Origin: Gemmatimonadales bacterium
Lineage (GTDB): Bacteria; Gemmatimonadota; Gemmatimonadetes; Longimicrobiales; Gaopeijiaceae
DNA length: 64,000 nucleotides
NCBI GenBank assembly: GCA_007695195.1
Contig: REEG01000152.1
Location: 1 to 64,000, forward strand
Direction of reading: 5' to 3'
Positions within the stretch are counted from its first letter, which is position 1, and every line of letters starts with the position of its first letter. Positions 15,621 to 25,412 of this stretch are shown here, piece by piece. Both the position numbers and the translations under genes were made by a program. Below the pieces are notes generated by a model. That model was not told the origin of the DNA. It saw only the letters and a list, made by a program, of their open reading frames with translations, and searched no databases.

Positions 15621-17159
15621 GTGGAGCTCCACCGGACCCGGCCGCCGTCCCCATCCCATTCAGCCCTGCCGTCTTACGTGGCTTCCTTTCCCGCACCCTC
15701 CGCCGGCCCTGGCCTGGACGATTCCCCCGCCCCGTCGGGGCGGGCCTCGGCCTATGATCGGGATCCACCCTTCTCCGGGCAGGCAGAGGTGTCCGTCCTG
15801 GCCGGGATTCTCCTGGATCCCGAGTCCATCCACCAGATCGAGGATGTGGTGGATGACACCATGTTCTATCTGGAGGCGCACCGGACCCTCTTTCGCGGGA
15901 TGCGGCACCTCTATGAACGACGGGTGGTGGTGGATGTGGTCACCCTGGGGGATCACCTGCGCTCCACGGGGGAGTTGGACCGGGCCGGGGGCGAGGAATA
16001 CCTGGCCGAACTCCTGGACGCGGTGCCCACGGCGGCCAACATCAAGTACCACGCCCGGATCATCCGCGACAAGGCCCTGCTACGAAGGCTCATCGAGGCG
16101 TCCACCCGGACCATCCAGGATGCCCATGCACCGGGTGAGCGGAGCGTGGAAGAGCTGGTGGACGAGGCGGAATCCAGGGTGTTCCAGATCGGCAAGAGTC
16201 ACGACCGTGGTGGCTTCGTCTGGATCAAGGATCTACTCTGGAAGGCCTTCGAGAACATCGAAGCGCTCCAGAAGAGCGACGGCGGCCTCACCGGCGTCCC
16301 CACCGGATTCCGCACACTGGACCGGATGACCACGGGCCTGCAGAAGGGAGATCTGGTGATCGTGGCGGCTCGGCCCGCCATGGGGAAGACCTCCTGGGTT
16401 CTGAATGTGGCGCAGAACGCCGCCATCGATCACAAGGTTCCCGTGGCCATCTTCTCGCTGGAGATGTCCAAGGAACAGTTGGTGCATCGACTCCTCTGCG
16501 CCGAAGCCCGGGTCGATGCCCAGAAACTCCGTACCGGCCGGCTCTCGCCTTCCGATTACCAGCGGATCGGGACGGCGGGTGCCAAGCTCAACACCGCACC
16601 GATCTGGATCGACGACTCCCCCGGCGGAAGCGTCCTGGAGATGCGGGCCAAGGCCCGGAGGCTCAAGGCGGACGGGGGGCTGGGCCTCCTGGTCATCGAC
16701 TACCTGCAGCTCATGGCGGGCTCGGGTCGACAGGAAAGCCGACAGCAGGAGGTCAGCCAGATCTCCAGAGGACTGAAGGGGCTGGCCCGGGAACTGGAGG
16801 TTCCCGTCATCGCCCTTTCCCAGCTCTCCCGGGGTCCGGAGCAGCGAACCGACCACCGTCCACAGCTTTCCGATCTCCGCGATTCCGGGTCCATCGAGCA
16901 GGATGCCGATCTGGTCATGTTCCTGTACCGGCCCGAGTACTACAGTTCCACCGGACAGGACGAGGATGGAAACGCGCTGGAGGGGAAGGCGGAATTGATC
17001 GTGGGCAAGCAGCGGAACGGTCCCACCGGAACGGTGGAACTCTACTTCCACAAGGCTTACACCCGCTTCGATGACACGGCGCCGGAACCCCGGGAGGGGA
17101 GTTTCGTCGGCGGGGCCGGAAGCGGAGGTGGAGGAGAACGGGATGATCTCCCCTTCTGA
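15621..17159 (+). CDS. dnaB: Replicative DNA helicase DnaB
   Basis: A 512-residue hexameric helicase. The N-terminal DnaB domain (about residues 52-160) is followed by the RecA-like domain with Walker A ARPAMGKT (250-257), Walker B LLVIDYLQLM and the conserved SRGPEQRTDHRPQLSDLRDS segment including the arginine finger region. The first 45 residues are Pro/Ser-rich and disordered. The C-terminus is unusual: a Gly-rich linker (VGGAGSGGGGER) leads to DDLPF, which looks like the tip of single-strand binding protein. The last codons overlap the ispD start by 17 bases. GTG start, five bases after the glycosylase stop. Confidence 0.95.
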   Translation: MELHRTRPPSPSHSALPSYVASFPAPSAGPGLDDSPAPSGRASAYDRDPPFSGQAEVSVLAGILLDPESIHQIEDVVDDTMFYLEAHRTLFRGMRHLYERRVVVDVVTLGDHLRSTGELDRAGGEEYLAELLDAVPTAANIKYHARIIRDKALLRRLIEASTRTIQDAHAPGERSVEELVDEAESRVFQIGKSHDRGGFVWIKDLLWKAFENIEALQKSDGGLTGVPTGFRTLDRMTTGLQKGDLVIVAARPAMGKTSWVLNVAQNAAIDHKVPVAIFSLEMSKEQLVHRLLCAEARVDAQKLRTGRLSPSDYQRIGTAGAKLNTAPIWIDDSPGGSVLEMRAKARRLKADGGLGLLVIDYLQLMAGSGRQESRQQEVSQISRGLKGLARELEVPVIALSQLSRGPEQRTDHRPQLSDLRDSGSIEQDADLVMFLYRPEYYSSTGQDEDGNALEGKAELIVGKQRNGPTGTVELYFHKAYTRFDDTAPEPREGSFVGGAGSGGGGERDDLPF

Positions 17160-17847
17160 CCTGCTGGGCGGTGTGGGCCTGGCCGTCCCGGCGGCGGGGA
17201 TGGGTCGCCGGATGGGCGGGGCTCGGAAGCCGTTTCTCCGGATGGCCGGCGAACCCCTTCTGGTTCACGCCCTTCGCCCCTTCCTGGCTCTGCCGGAGGT
17301 GACGGCGGTGGTGGTGGCCATGGCACCGGACGATGTGGAGGCCCCGCCACCCTGGCTCATGGAGATGGATCCGCGCATCCGGGTCGTCGCCGGTGGGGAG
17401 ACCCGTCTGGAATCCGTGGGCAACGCGCTGGATGCGCTTCCTCCCGAACTGCCCATCCTGGCGGTCCACGACGCCGCTCGCCCCATGATCTCCGGAGCGG
17501 TGATCCGCGCCTGCATCGATCGGGCTCGCACGGGAGTGGGCGTCGTGGCCGGTTGGCCCGTGGTGGACACCCTCAAGGAGGTGGACGAAAAGGGTCGGAT
17601 CGTGGCCACACCCGATCGAAGCCGGTTCTGGCGTGCCCAGACACCACAGGTCTTCCCGGCCGGAATCCTCCGGGAGGCCTACAAGAGGGCCCGGGAGGTC
17701 GATCTGGGCGCCACCGACGACGCGGCCCTGGTGGCCTGGATCGGGGGAGAGGTACAGATGGTGAAGGCCGACCCGTGGAATCTGAAGGTGACCCATCCAC
17801 AGGATCTGGCCCTGGCTGAAACCCTCCTCCGGGAGCTCCCCCGGTGA
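17143..17847 (+). CDS. ispD: 2-C-methyl-D-erythritol 4-phosphate cytidylyltransferase
   Basis: A 234-residue enzyme of the non-mevalonate isoprenoid pathway; it transfers CMP from CTP to methylerythritol phosphate. The nucleotide-binding loop VPAAGMGRRMGG is near the N-terminus, with HDAARP in the middle and AQTPQVF towards the end, all characteristic. The start at 17143 has GGAGG and GGAG sites upstream and overlaps the dnaB 3' end. A longer in-frame start at 17071 lies inside dnaB without a good site. Confidence 0.93.
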   Translation: MISPSDLLGGVGLAVPAAGMGRRMGGARKPFLRMAGEPLLVHALRPFLALPEVTAVVVAMAPDDVEAPPPWLMEMDPRIRVVAGGETRLESVGNALDALPPELPILAVHDAARPMISGAVIRACIDRARTGVGVVAGWPVVDTLKEVDEKGRIVATPDRSRFWRAQTPQVFPAGILREAYKRAREVDLGATDDAALVAWIGGEVQMVKADPWNLKVTHPQDLALAETLLRELPR

Positions 17848-17887
17848 CCACCGCTCTCGCATGATGCCCCTTCCCCCAGGAACGGAT

Positions 17888-18427
17888 ATGGACCGGAACG
17901 AACAGGACGACAAGCCCTTCAACCTCCTCTTCGTCTGCACGGGAAATACCTGCCGCAGTCCCATGGCCGAGGCCCTGGCCCGAAGCCTGGCCCGGAGGCG
18001 GGGCCTGGATCGGATGACGGTGAAGTCGGCGGGAGTGGCCGCTCTTCCTGGAATGGAAGCCGCCGGCGGCGCCGTGCGGGCCGCAGAGAGACGGGGCCTC
18101 AAGCTCCATGACCATCGGAGCCGTCCGCTGGATCCGGAGTTGGCCACCTGGGCCGACCTGATCCTGACCATGTCCCCCAACCATCTGCCGGCGGTGGTGG
18201 CCACCGGCGGGGGCGACCGGGTGGCAGTCATCACCAGCTTCATCGGGTCTCTGGCCGGTCCCGACGAGGAACACGAAGGGCGTGGACTGCCATCCACCGG
18301 GGTCCCCGACCCGTTCGGAGGACCGGATGAACTGTACGAACTGACCATGGATGAACTCGAGCGGCTCGTGGATCAGGTCCTGGATCGACTTGCACCCGTG
18401 GTGGAAGAAGAGGAGACCGATTCATGA
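17888..18427 (+). CDS. Low-molecular-weight protein phosphatase, arginine-phosphatase-like
   Basis: A 179-residue cysteine phosphatase. The P-loop is CTGNTCRS with Cys17 and Arg23; the general-acid Asp is in a VPDPFGG segment near residue 137. In the YwlE protein of Bacillus, threonine at the position of Thr21 here (CTGNTC rather than CxGNIC) is what makes the enzyme prefer phosphoarginine over phosphotyrosine. No McsB-type arginine kinase is in this window. Start 17888 has AGGAACGG upstream; an ATG at 17861 is the alternative. The stop overlaps aroE (ATGA). Confidence 0.85.
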   Translation: MDRNEQDDKPFNLLFVCTGNTCRSPMAEALARSLARRRGLDRMTVKSAGVAALPGMEAAGGAVRAAERRGLKLHDHRSRPLDPELATWADLILTMSPNHLPAVVATGGGDRVAVITSFIGSLAGPDEEHEGRGLPSTGVPDPFGGPDELYELTMDELERLVDQVLDRLAPVVEEEETDS

Positions 18428-19278
18428 CGGGCCGGTCGCCCATTACCTCCACCACCCGTACGCTGGCCCTCCTGGGAGACCCGGTGGGCCACTCCCTCTC
18501 TCCGGCAATCCAGAACGCGGCCATGGAGGCGGCGGGATTGGATGGGGTGTACGTGGCCCTTCGTGCGGTGGAGGGAGATCTCGCCGGGCTCATGCGGGGA
18601 CTGGCGGCGGCCGGCGGGGGGGGAAACGTCACCCTCCCGCACAAGGAGCGCGCCGCCGCCGCCGTGGACCGACCCACCGAGGCCGTGCGACGGACGGGGG
18701 CCTGCAACACGTTCTGGTACGAAGATGGGGAGATCCACGGAGACAACACGGATGTGGAGGGCCTGCGACGAGCCGTTCACGCCCATCTCCAGGACTCCCT
18801 GGACGGGGCACGGGTGCTGATCCTTGGCGCCGGTGGCGCGGCCAGGGCGGCGCTGGCCGCCGTTCTCGATGATGGGGCGGCGGAGGTTGAGATCCATAAC
18901 CGGACGGTGGAGCGGGCCAGGGCCGTGGCTCGCCGGTTAGGTGGGAGCCGCACCCGGGTCATCGAGACCCGGGTTGACCTGAAGGGAAGGAGCTACGATC
19001 TGGTCCTGAACGCCACGAGACTTGGGCTTCACCCCGAGGATCCCCTCCCCCTGGGCCCGGAGCATGAGGTGAACACCCCGGCCCTTCTGGACCTGGTCTA
19101 CACGCCCGGCGAAACGGAGTGGGTCCGTCAGGCCCGGGCGGCGGGCATCCACGCCATGGATGGTGGGGAGATGCTGGTGCAGCAGGGGGCAGTGGCCTTC
19201 GAGCGGTGGTGGGGAATCCCGGGCCCGGCCCATGTGATGAGGGCGGAGTTGGACCGACTTCGTCGATCGGGAGTCTGA
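18424..19278 (+). CDS. aroE: Shikimate dehydrogenase
   Basis: A 284-residue NADPH-dependent enzyme of the aromatic amino acid pathway, reducing dehydroshikimate to shikimate. The substrate-binding segment GDPVGHSLSP (18-27), catalytic Lys74 in NVTLPHKE and Asp110 in NTDVEG are all present. The NADP motif GAGGAARAAL follows, with NRT marking the NADPH-preferring loop, and the GGEMLVQQGAVAFERW signature is near the C-terminus. Four-base overlap with the phosphatase gene shows coupling. Confidence 0.95.
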   Translation: MTGRSPITSTTRTLALLGDPVGHSLSPAIQNAAMEAAGLDGVYVALRAVEGDLAGLMRGLAAAGGGGNVTLPHKERAAAAVDRPTEAVRRTGACNTFWYEDGEIHGDNTDVEGLRRAVHAHLQDSLDGARVLILGAGGAARAALAAVLDDGAAEVEIHNRTVERARAVARRLGGSRTRVIETRVDLKGRSYDLVLNATRLGLHPEDPLPLGPEHEVNTPALLDLVYTPGETEWVRQARAAGIHAMDGGEMLVQQGAVAFERWWGIPGPAHVMRAELDRLRRSGV

Positions 19279-19281
19279 CGC

Positions 19282-20043
19282 GTGGCCCGGACCGCCCTGA
19301 CCCGGGGCTGGGGGCGAGTCCTCCACCTGCTCCTGCCTCCGGCCTGCGTCGGTTGCGGGGGCGCGCTGGCGCCTGGCGAGGGACGGGTGTGCCCCGGATG
19401 CCGGACCCGACTCACCGAGCCCTCCCACCCCAGGTGCCCCCGGTGCCAGGCGCCTTGGGGGACCGGTGTCCCAGCAGATCGGCCATGCCCGGAGTGTCAG
19501 GATTGGCCGGCTTCGCTGGAGGCCGCTCGCTCGGCCTTCGTGCTCTCCGCGCCCGCCGATCGATTCGTCTACGCCCTCAAGTACGGTGGATGGCCCGAGG
19601 TGGCTGGTTTCATGGCCGCTCGAATGGTGGCGCTCCTGACACCGGAGGAACGAAGCGGGCCATGGGTCCTGGTCCCGGTCCCCACGACCCCCTCTCGCCA
19701 ACGGACACGGGGGTACAACCAGGCTGAACTCCTGGCCCGGGAGGTGGCCCGGAAGACCGGCCTCCCCCTGGAACACGCGCTTCAAAGGAAGGAGGGTGGA
19801 GGTACCCAGGTCGCCTTGCACCGGCAAGAACGCCGGGCTAACGTCGAAGGGGCCTTTGAAGCGATGGACGGCGCCCACAGCCGCCTTCGGGGCCGCCCGG
19901 TTCTCCTCGTGGATGATGTGTTGACTACGGGAGCCACAGGGTATGCGGCAGCCGACGCACTCACTGTGGGAGCGGCCGCCGCCCGTGTCCGGCTCATTAC
20001 ATTTGCGCGATCCCTGCCGCAGGAGGATGACGTTCACCCCTGA
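19282..20043 (+). CDS. ComF family phosphoribosyltransferase-like protein
   Basis: A 253-residue protein with two N-terminal CxxC zinc ribbons (Cys22/25 with Cys37/40, and Cys52/55 with Cys69/72) and a type I phosphoribosyltransferase domain. The PRPP-binding motif [12 protein letters not shown] is at about 208-219 and the [12 protein letters not shown] segment upstream. ComF proteins are linked to DNA uptake in competent bacteria and to DNA metabolism, but their reaction is unclear. GTG start three bases after aroE. This closes the run that began at yicC. Confidence 0.9.
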   Translation: MARTALTRGWGRVLHLLLPPACVGCGGALAPGEGRVCPGCRTRLTEPSHPRCPRCQAPWGTGVPADRPCPECQDWPASLEAARSAFVLSAPADRFVYALKYGGWPEVAGFMAARMVALLTPEERSGPWVLVPVPTTPSRQRTRGYNQAELLAREVARKTGLPLEHALQRKEGGGTQVALHRQERRANVEGAFEAMDGAHSRLRGRPVLLVDDVLTTGATGYAAADALTVGAAAARVRLITFARSLPQEDDVHP

Positions 20044-20044
20044 A

Positions 20045-20087
20045 GGGCGGGATGGGATGGGGCGGTGGGATAGGGTGGGGTAGCGGG
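20045..20087 (+). other. G-run array, potential G-quadruplexes in the gap leader
   Basis: Eight runs of three or four G lie within 43 bases on the coding strand, at 20045, 20049, 20054, 20059, 20067, 20073, 20077 and 20085. The loops are one to four bases. This meets the usual (G3 N1-7) x4 rule twice over. It starts two bases after the comF stop codon and ends 64 bases before the gap start. Whether it is transcribed as the gap leader is not known. Confidence 0.7.
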
Positions 20088-20150
20088 ATACGATGGAGGT
20101 CAGGACCATTTCACTCAATGCAATCAAAATTCCAGGGAGTCCATAAGACC

Positions 20151-21178
20151 ATGGCAATTCGTGTAGGCATCAACGGGTTCGGACGCATCGGCCGCCTCGT
20201 GCTACGAGCGGTGATGGAATCAGGGAAGGACGATGTGGAGGTTGTGGCGGTCAATGATCTCACCGACGCATCGACGCTGGCACACCTGTTCAAGTACGAC
20301 TCGGTTCATGGCACCTTTCCAGGCCGGGTCGAGGTGATGGAGGGAGGAATTCGCATCGATGGTCGCGAGGTCAAGGTTCTGAGTGAGCCGAACCCCGAAA
20401 AGCTGCCCTGGGGCGAGTTGGGTGTTCACATCGTGGTGGAGTCGTCCGGTCGGTTCACAAGCCGTGACCAGGCGGCTCAACACCTGGCCGCCGGAGCCGA
20501 AAAGGTCCTCATCTCAGCCCCGGGGAAGAACGAGGATGTGACGGTGGTGCTGGGTGTGAACCACGACAGCTATGATCCGGAGAACCACCACGTCATCTCC
20601 AATGCCAGTTGCACCACCAACTGTCTTGCGCCGGTGGTGAGGGTTCTCCTGGAGCGGTTCGGCTTCGTTCGGGGGCTTATGACCACCATCCACTCCTACA
20701 CCAACGACCAGACGACCCTGGACGCTCCCCACAAGGATCTACGCCGGGCCCGTGCCGCCGCCGTCTCCATGATCCCCACCTCCACAGGAGCCGCCCGGGC
20801 CACCTCCCTGGTCCTCCCGGAGGTGGAGGGGAAGCTGGATGGGATGGCCATCCGCGTCCCCACGCCCAACGTCTCTCTGGTGGATCTGGTTGCCGAAGTG
20901 GAGAAGGACGTCACCGTTGACGAGGTGAATCTGGCCTTTCGGGAAATGGCCATGGGTCCCATGGCGGGGATCCTGGATGTGGCCGAGGAACTTCTTGTTT
21001 CCATCGACTTTGTGGGGAATCCTGCTTCATCCATCGTGGATCTGGCCAGCACCTCCGTGACTCAGGGACGCATGGTCAAGGTCCTGGCCTGGTACGACAA
21101 TGAGTGGGGCTACTCCATGCGGATCCTGGACATGGTCCGCTACATCGGCGAGCGCCTGGATACGGGAGACGCCGCCTG

Positions 21179-21179
<1 letters not shown>
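20151..21179 (+). CDS. gap: Glyceraldehyde-3-phosphate dehydrogenase
   Basis: A 342-residue glycolytic enzyme converting glyceraldehyde 3-phosphate to 1,3-bisphosphoglycerate. The Rossmann motif INGFGRIGR is at the N-terminus, catalytic Cys154 in [12 protein letters not shown], the catalytic His about 27 residues later in IHSYTNDQ, and the C-terminal [11 protein letters not shown] signature. Start 20151 gives the canonical [11 protein letters not shown]; an earlier in-frame start would translate the G-run array. The stop overlaps the pgk start (TGATG). Confidence 0.97.
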
Positions 21180-22422
<1,243 letters not shown>

Positions 22423-22426
<4 letters not shown>

Positions 22427-23196
22427 GCGGTGGCGGCAAGGTGGTGGCCGGAAACTGGAAGATGAACCTCGGCCCCCGGGAAGCGCTTGATTTTCCCTCG
22501 GGGCTTCGCGTCCCGGACGGATCGGCGGCCGAGATCCTGCTCTTCCCACCGGCGATTTCGCTGGCTGGACTCCGGGAGGGGCTCGAGCGGTCCGGCCTCT
22601 CGCACCGCGTCGGACTGGGGGTTCAGAACGTGTATTTCGAAGAGGCCGGCGCGTACACCGGAGAGACATCGGTGTCCATGGCGGCGGCGGCGGGGGCCGG
22701 CCATGTCCTGGTGGGACATTCGGAACGCCGCCACGTCTTCGGCGAAACCGATGCCGATACGGCCCGGAAGGTGGCGGCGGTTCTCCGGGGCGGATTGATC
22801 CCGGTGCTCTGCGTCGGTGAAAACCTCGACGAGCGGGAGGCGGGGCGCGTCGAGGAAGTCATCCTGCGCCAGTTGGAAACGGTGCTGGCGTCCGAAACGA
22901 TCCGCGCACCCCTGGGATCAGGTGCCCGTTTCCTCCTCGCCTATGAACCGGTCTGGGCCATCGGGACCGGGAAGACGGCGACGCCGGAAGACGCGTCCGC
23001 CGCCCACGCGGTGCTGCGATCCCACCTCGTTGAACGCCTGGGAGACAGGGGCAGAGAAGTCCCCATCCTCTACGGCGGGTCCGTGAACCCGGACAATGCG
23101 GGCGAGCTCATGTCCGCCGACGAGGTGGATGGAGTGCTGGTGGGGGGGGCGTCACTGGACCCCGATGGGTTCTCACGCATCATCCACGCGGCCTGA
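22423..23196 (+). CDS. tpiA: Triosephosphate isomerase
   Basis: A 257-residue TIM barrel interconverting dihydroxyacetone phosphate and glyceraldehyde 3-phosphate. Asn11 and Lys13 (GNWKMN), His99 (GHSERR) and the catalytic base Glu175 (AYEPVWAIGTGKTA) are all present, as is the YGGSVNPDN phosphate loop. It overlaps the pgk stop by four bases. A small hairpin, CCCCGC / GCGGGG (23211-23227), follows the stop but has no T tract. Confidence 0.97.
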
Positions 23197-23245
23197 ACCT
23201 CCCCCATCGTCCCCGCAGGTAGCGGGGAAATGATTGGCCGGACCG

Positions 23246-23274
23246 TTGACACGGAGTGGCCGGCCCGTGACCTT
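23246..23274 (+). promoter_or_regulatory. Possible secG promoter
   Basis: A perfect TTGACA (23246-23251) lies 75 bases upstream of secG, in the gap after tpiA. With 17-base spacing the second hexamer is GACCTT (23269-23274), a poor match. The TTGACA is convincing by comparison with other promoters in this window, the -10 is not. Confidence 0.35.
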
Positions 23275-23320
23275 TCCATGCTGATCTGGAATCTTCCGAC
23301 AGCGGCCCGGACCCAAGCTC

Positions 23321-23692
23321 ATGTACACCGTCTTTCTCTCCCTTCTCGTCATCATCGGCGTCTTCCTCATCGTCATCGTTCTTCTGCAGGCAGGGAAGGG
23401 CGGTGGACTTGCCGCCATGGGTGGAGGTGTGACCTCGACCGAAGGGGTTCTGGGCGGCCGACAGGCCACCACATTTCTGGTGAGGGCCACCTGGGCGGCA
23501 GGAGCCGCCTTCATGGTGCTCGCTCTGATCCTGGCCATCCTGTCGTCTCGGGCGCAGGCTCCTGGATCCATCCTGCAGCAGGATCTCCAGCAGATTCCGA
23601 CCCAGCCGGCCCCGGTGATCCCGGGAACGGGGGATACTGATCCGGCCCCGCCGGCCGGTGGAGATGACGGAGTTCTTCCCGAACAGCCCTGA
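23321..23692 (+). CDS. secG: Protein-export membrane protein SecG
   Basis: A 123-residue small subunit of the SecYEG translocon. Two membrane helices (about residues 2-22 and 52-74) flank the SecG loop with QAGKGGGLAAMGGG and TRATFLV-like residues. The C-terminal 45 residues are Pro/Asp/Gly-rich and disordered. It lies behind tpiA, a common place for secG. A strong intrinsic terminator follows. Confidence 0.92.
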   Translation: MYTVFLSLLVIIGVFLIVIVLLQAGKGGGLAAMGGGVTSTEGVLGGRQATTFLVRATWAAGAAFMVLALILAILSSRAQAPGSILQQDLQQIPTQPAPVIPGTGDTDPAPPAGGDDGVLPEQP

Positions 23693-23723
23693 GTCGAGGG
23701 TGGTATCGTTCCGGCCGGGCTTT

Positions 23724-23771
23724 GCCGCCTCCCGCACCTTCCCACGGAAGGGTTCGGGGGGCGGCTTTTTT
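23724..23771 (+). terminator. Intrinsic terminator after secG
   Basis: The stem GCCGCCTCCCG (23724-23734) pairs with CGGGGGGCGGC (23755-23765) with one G-T wobble, followed at once by six T residues. It lies 32 bases after the secG stop. This is the clearest Rho-independent terminator in the window and closes the gap-pgk-tpiA-secG unit. Confidence 0.9.
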
Positions 23772-23797
23772 CTTTCCTCGGTGCCGACCTCCGGTCT

Positions 23798-23825
23798 TTG
23801 ACAGGGGACGCCGCCAAATTAGACT
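23798..23825 (+). promoter_or_regulatory. Sigma-70-type promoter for the E2 gene
   Basis: TTGACA (23798-23803) is followed after 16 bases by TAGACT (23820-23825). It sits directly behind the secG terminator and about 110 bases before the E2 start, so E2 is probably its own transcription unit. Confidence 0.65.
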
Positions 23826-23935
23826 CCTTGGGTCATGGTGTGGATGGGGATGATCTTCTGATCCCATGAGGCAAGAATAAGTCCTTCCCTCCCATGCCGG
23901 TCCCTTCCCACTCCTACGGACGACGGAGAATCAAC

Positions 23936-25336
23936 GTGGCTCGGATCGAAGTCCCCATGCCCCAGATGGGCGAATCCATCGCTGAAGGCACGGTCTCGAA
24001 GTGGCTCAAGAACGTCGGCGACACGGTCGAGCGGGATGAGCCCATCCTCGAGATCTCCACGGACAAGGTCGACGCCGAGATTCCGGCTCCCCAATCGGGT
24101 ACGCTGGTCGAGGTGGCAGTACAGGAGGGCGAGACCGTTGAAGTGGGAACCATCGTAGCCTACCTGGACACGGAGGGCGGGGCGTCGCCGGCGGCGACTG
24201 CGGAGAAGCCGGCCCCCGAGCCCGAACCGGAGCCCGAGGCGGCTCCTTCCCAGGCCCGGGCGCCGGATTCCACTCCCTCGCCCCAAGCCACGCCCGGTAA
24301 GGCAGCGGCCCGGCCCGGGTCGGAGGAGGAGCGGCTTCGCCAGCGTTCGACTCCTGTGGTTCGACGGATGGCCGAGGAACACGGCGTGGATCTCGCCGGC
24401 GTCGACGGAAGCGGCTTCGCTGGCCGGGTCACCAAGCAGGACCTCCAAGCCCACCTGGAGCGCCTCGAAGAGCAGCGTTTGGAGCCGGCCGCCGCCGCCG
24501 CTGCCCCTGCGCAGACGGCTGCTCCGGCCTCCCGGCCGGCGCCTGCGGCCCGGTCCGACGCCGCTGCGGCTCCTTCGGACCTCTGGACCACCTTCTACAG
24601 AGAGGTCCAGAATCCAGAGTTCCCCGTGCGGGAGGCGGACCGGGTGGAGCCCATGGACAAGATCCGACGGCTCACCGCCGAACACATGGTCGTGGCCAAG
24701 CGCGTGGCCCCGCATGTGCACTCCTTCATCGAGATCGACTTCACCCGCATCGACCAGATCCGCCGGGAGAGCAAGAAGCGCTGGGCGGACCAGGGGGCCA
24801 GGGTGAGCTTCACTGCCTTCGTGGTCTGGGCCCTCTCTCGGGTACTCCGGGATTATCCCACGCTGAACGCCACGGCTTCGGGGAACAACATCATCTACCG
24901 GGGGAATGTGAACATCGGGATCGCCGTGGATCTGGATCCGGGGCTCATCGTCCCGGTCATCCGTGACGCGGACCACCTCTCGTTGGTGGGGATCGGCAAG
25001 AAGATCGTGGACCTGGCCGACCGGGCTCGCTCCCGGCAGTTGGCCCCGCAGGAGATCCAGGGAGCCACCTTCTCCATCACCAATCCCGGCGTACTGGGGA
25101 CCATGGTGGGCTTGCCCATCATCCCCAAGGGCACGGCCGGGATCCTCGGCACCGGCGCCATCGAGAAGCGGGTGGTGGTAGTGGAGGACCCCACCACCGG
25201 TGGCGACTCCATCGCCATCCGGAAGCGCTCCATCTTCTCCCTCGGATACGATCACCGGATCGTGGATGGAGCCGATGCCGCCCGCTTCCTCGCCGATCTG
25301 AAGGAAGTGATGGAGACCTTCCCCGAAGACGGCTGA
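23936..25336 (+). CDS. Dihydrolipoamide acyltransferase, E2 of a 2-oxo acid dehydrogenase
   Basis: A 466-residue E2 core protein. One N-terminal lipoyl domain has the lipoylated Lys44 in EISTDKVDAE. An Ala/Pro/Glu-rich linker leads to a peripheral-subunit-binding domain (about 137-172, TPVVRRMAEEHGVDLAGVDG), a second Ala/Pro linker, and the acyltransferase domain with His440 and Asp444 in DHRIVDGA. Pyruvate, 2-oxoglutarate and branched-chain complexes share this layout; the sequence alone does not decide. No E1 or E3 gene is near. GTG start at 23936 has GGAG upstream; an ATG at 23894 is less likely. Confidence 0.88.
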   Translation: MARIEVPMPQMGESIAEGTVSKWLKNVGDTVERDEPILEISTDKVDAEIPAPQSGTLVEVAVQEGETVEVGTIVAYLDTEGGASPAATAEKPAPEPEPEPEAAPSQARAPDSTPSPQATPGKAAARPGSEEERLRQRSTPVVRRMAEEHGVDLAGVDGSGFAGRVTKQDLQAHLERLEEQRLEPAAAAAAPAQTAAPASRPAPAARSDAAAAPSDLWTTFYREVQNPEFPVREADRVEPMDKIRRLTAEHMVVAKRVAPHVHSFIEIDFTRIDQIRRESKKRWADQGARVSFTAFVVWALSRVLRDYPTLNATASGNNIIYRGNVNIGIAVDLDPGLIVPVIRDADHLSLVGIGKKIVDLADRARSRQLAPQEIQGATFSITNPGVLGTMVGLPIIPKGTAGILGTGAIEKRVVVVEDPTTGGDSIAIRKRSIFSLGYDHRIVDGADAARFLADLKEVMETFPEDG

Positions 25337-25366
25337 CGCGTTCCCGGGGCACGTGGTTGCAGGTGG

Positions 25367-25400
25367 AAGGGGAGGGGGGCGGTCCGCCCCCCTCCCCTTT
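25367..25400. terminator. 16-bp perfect hairpin between E2 and rnhA
   Basis: The arms 25367-25382 and 25384-25399 are perfectly complementary (AAGGGGAGGGGGGCGG and its complement). They end in TTT on the plus strand and, read from the minus strand, also in TT. It lies 31 bases after the E2 stop and 13 bases before the end of the convergent rnhA, so it can serve both genes. The T runs are short. Confidence 0.7.
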
Positions 25401-25412
25401 CGCGGCTTCAGG

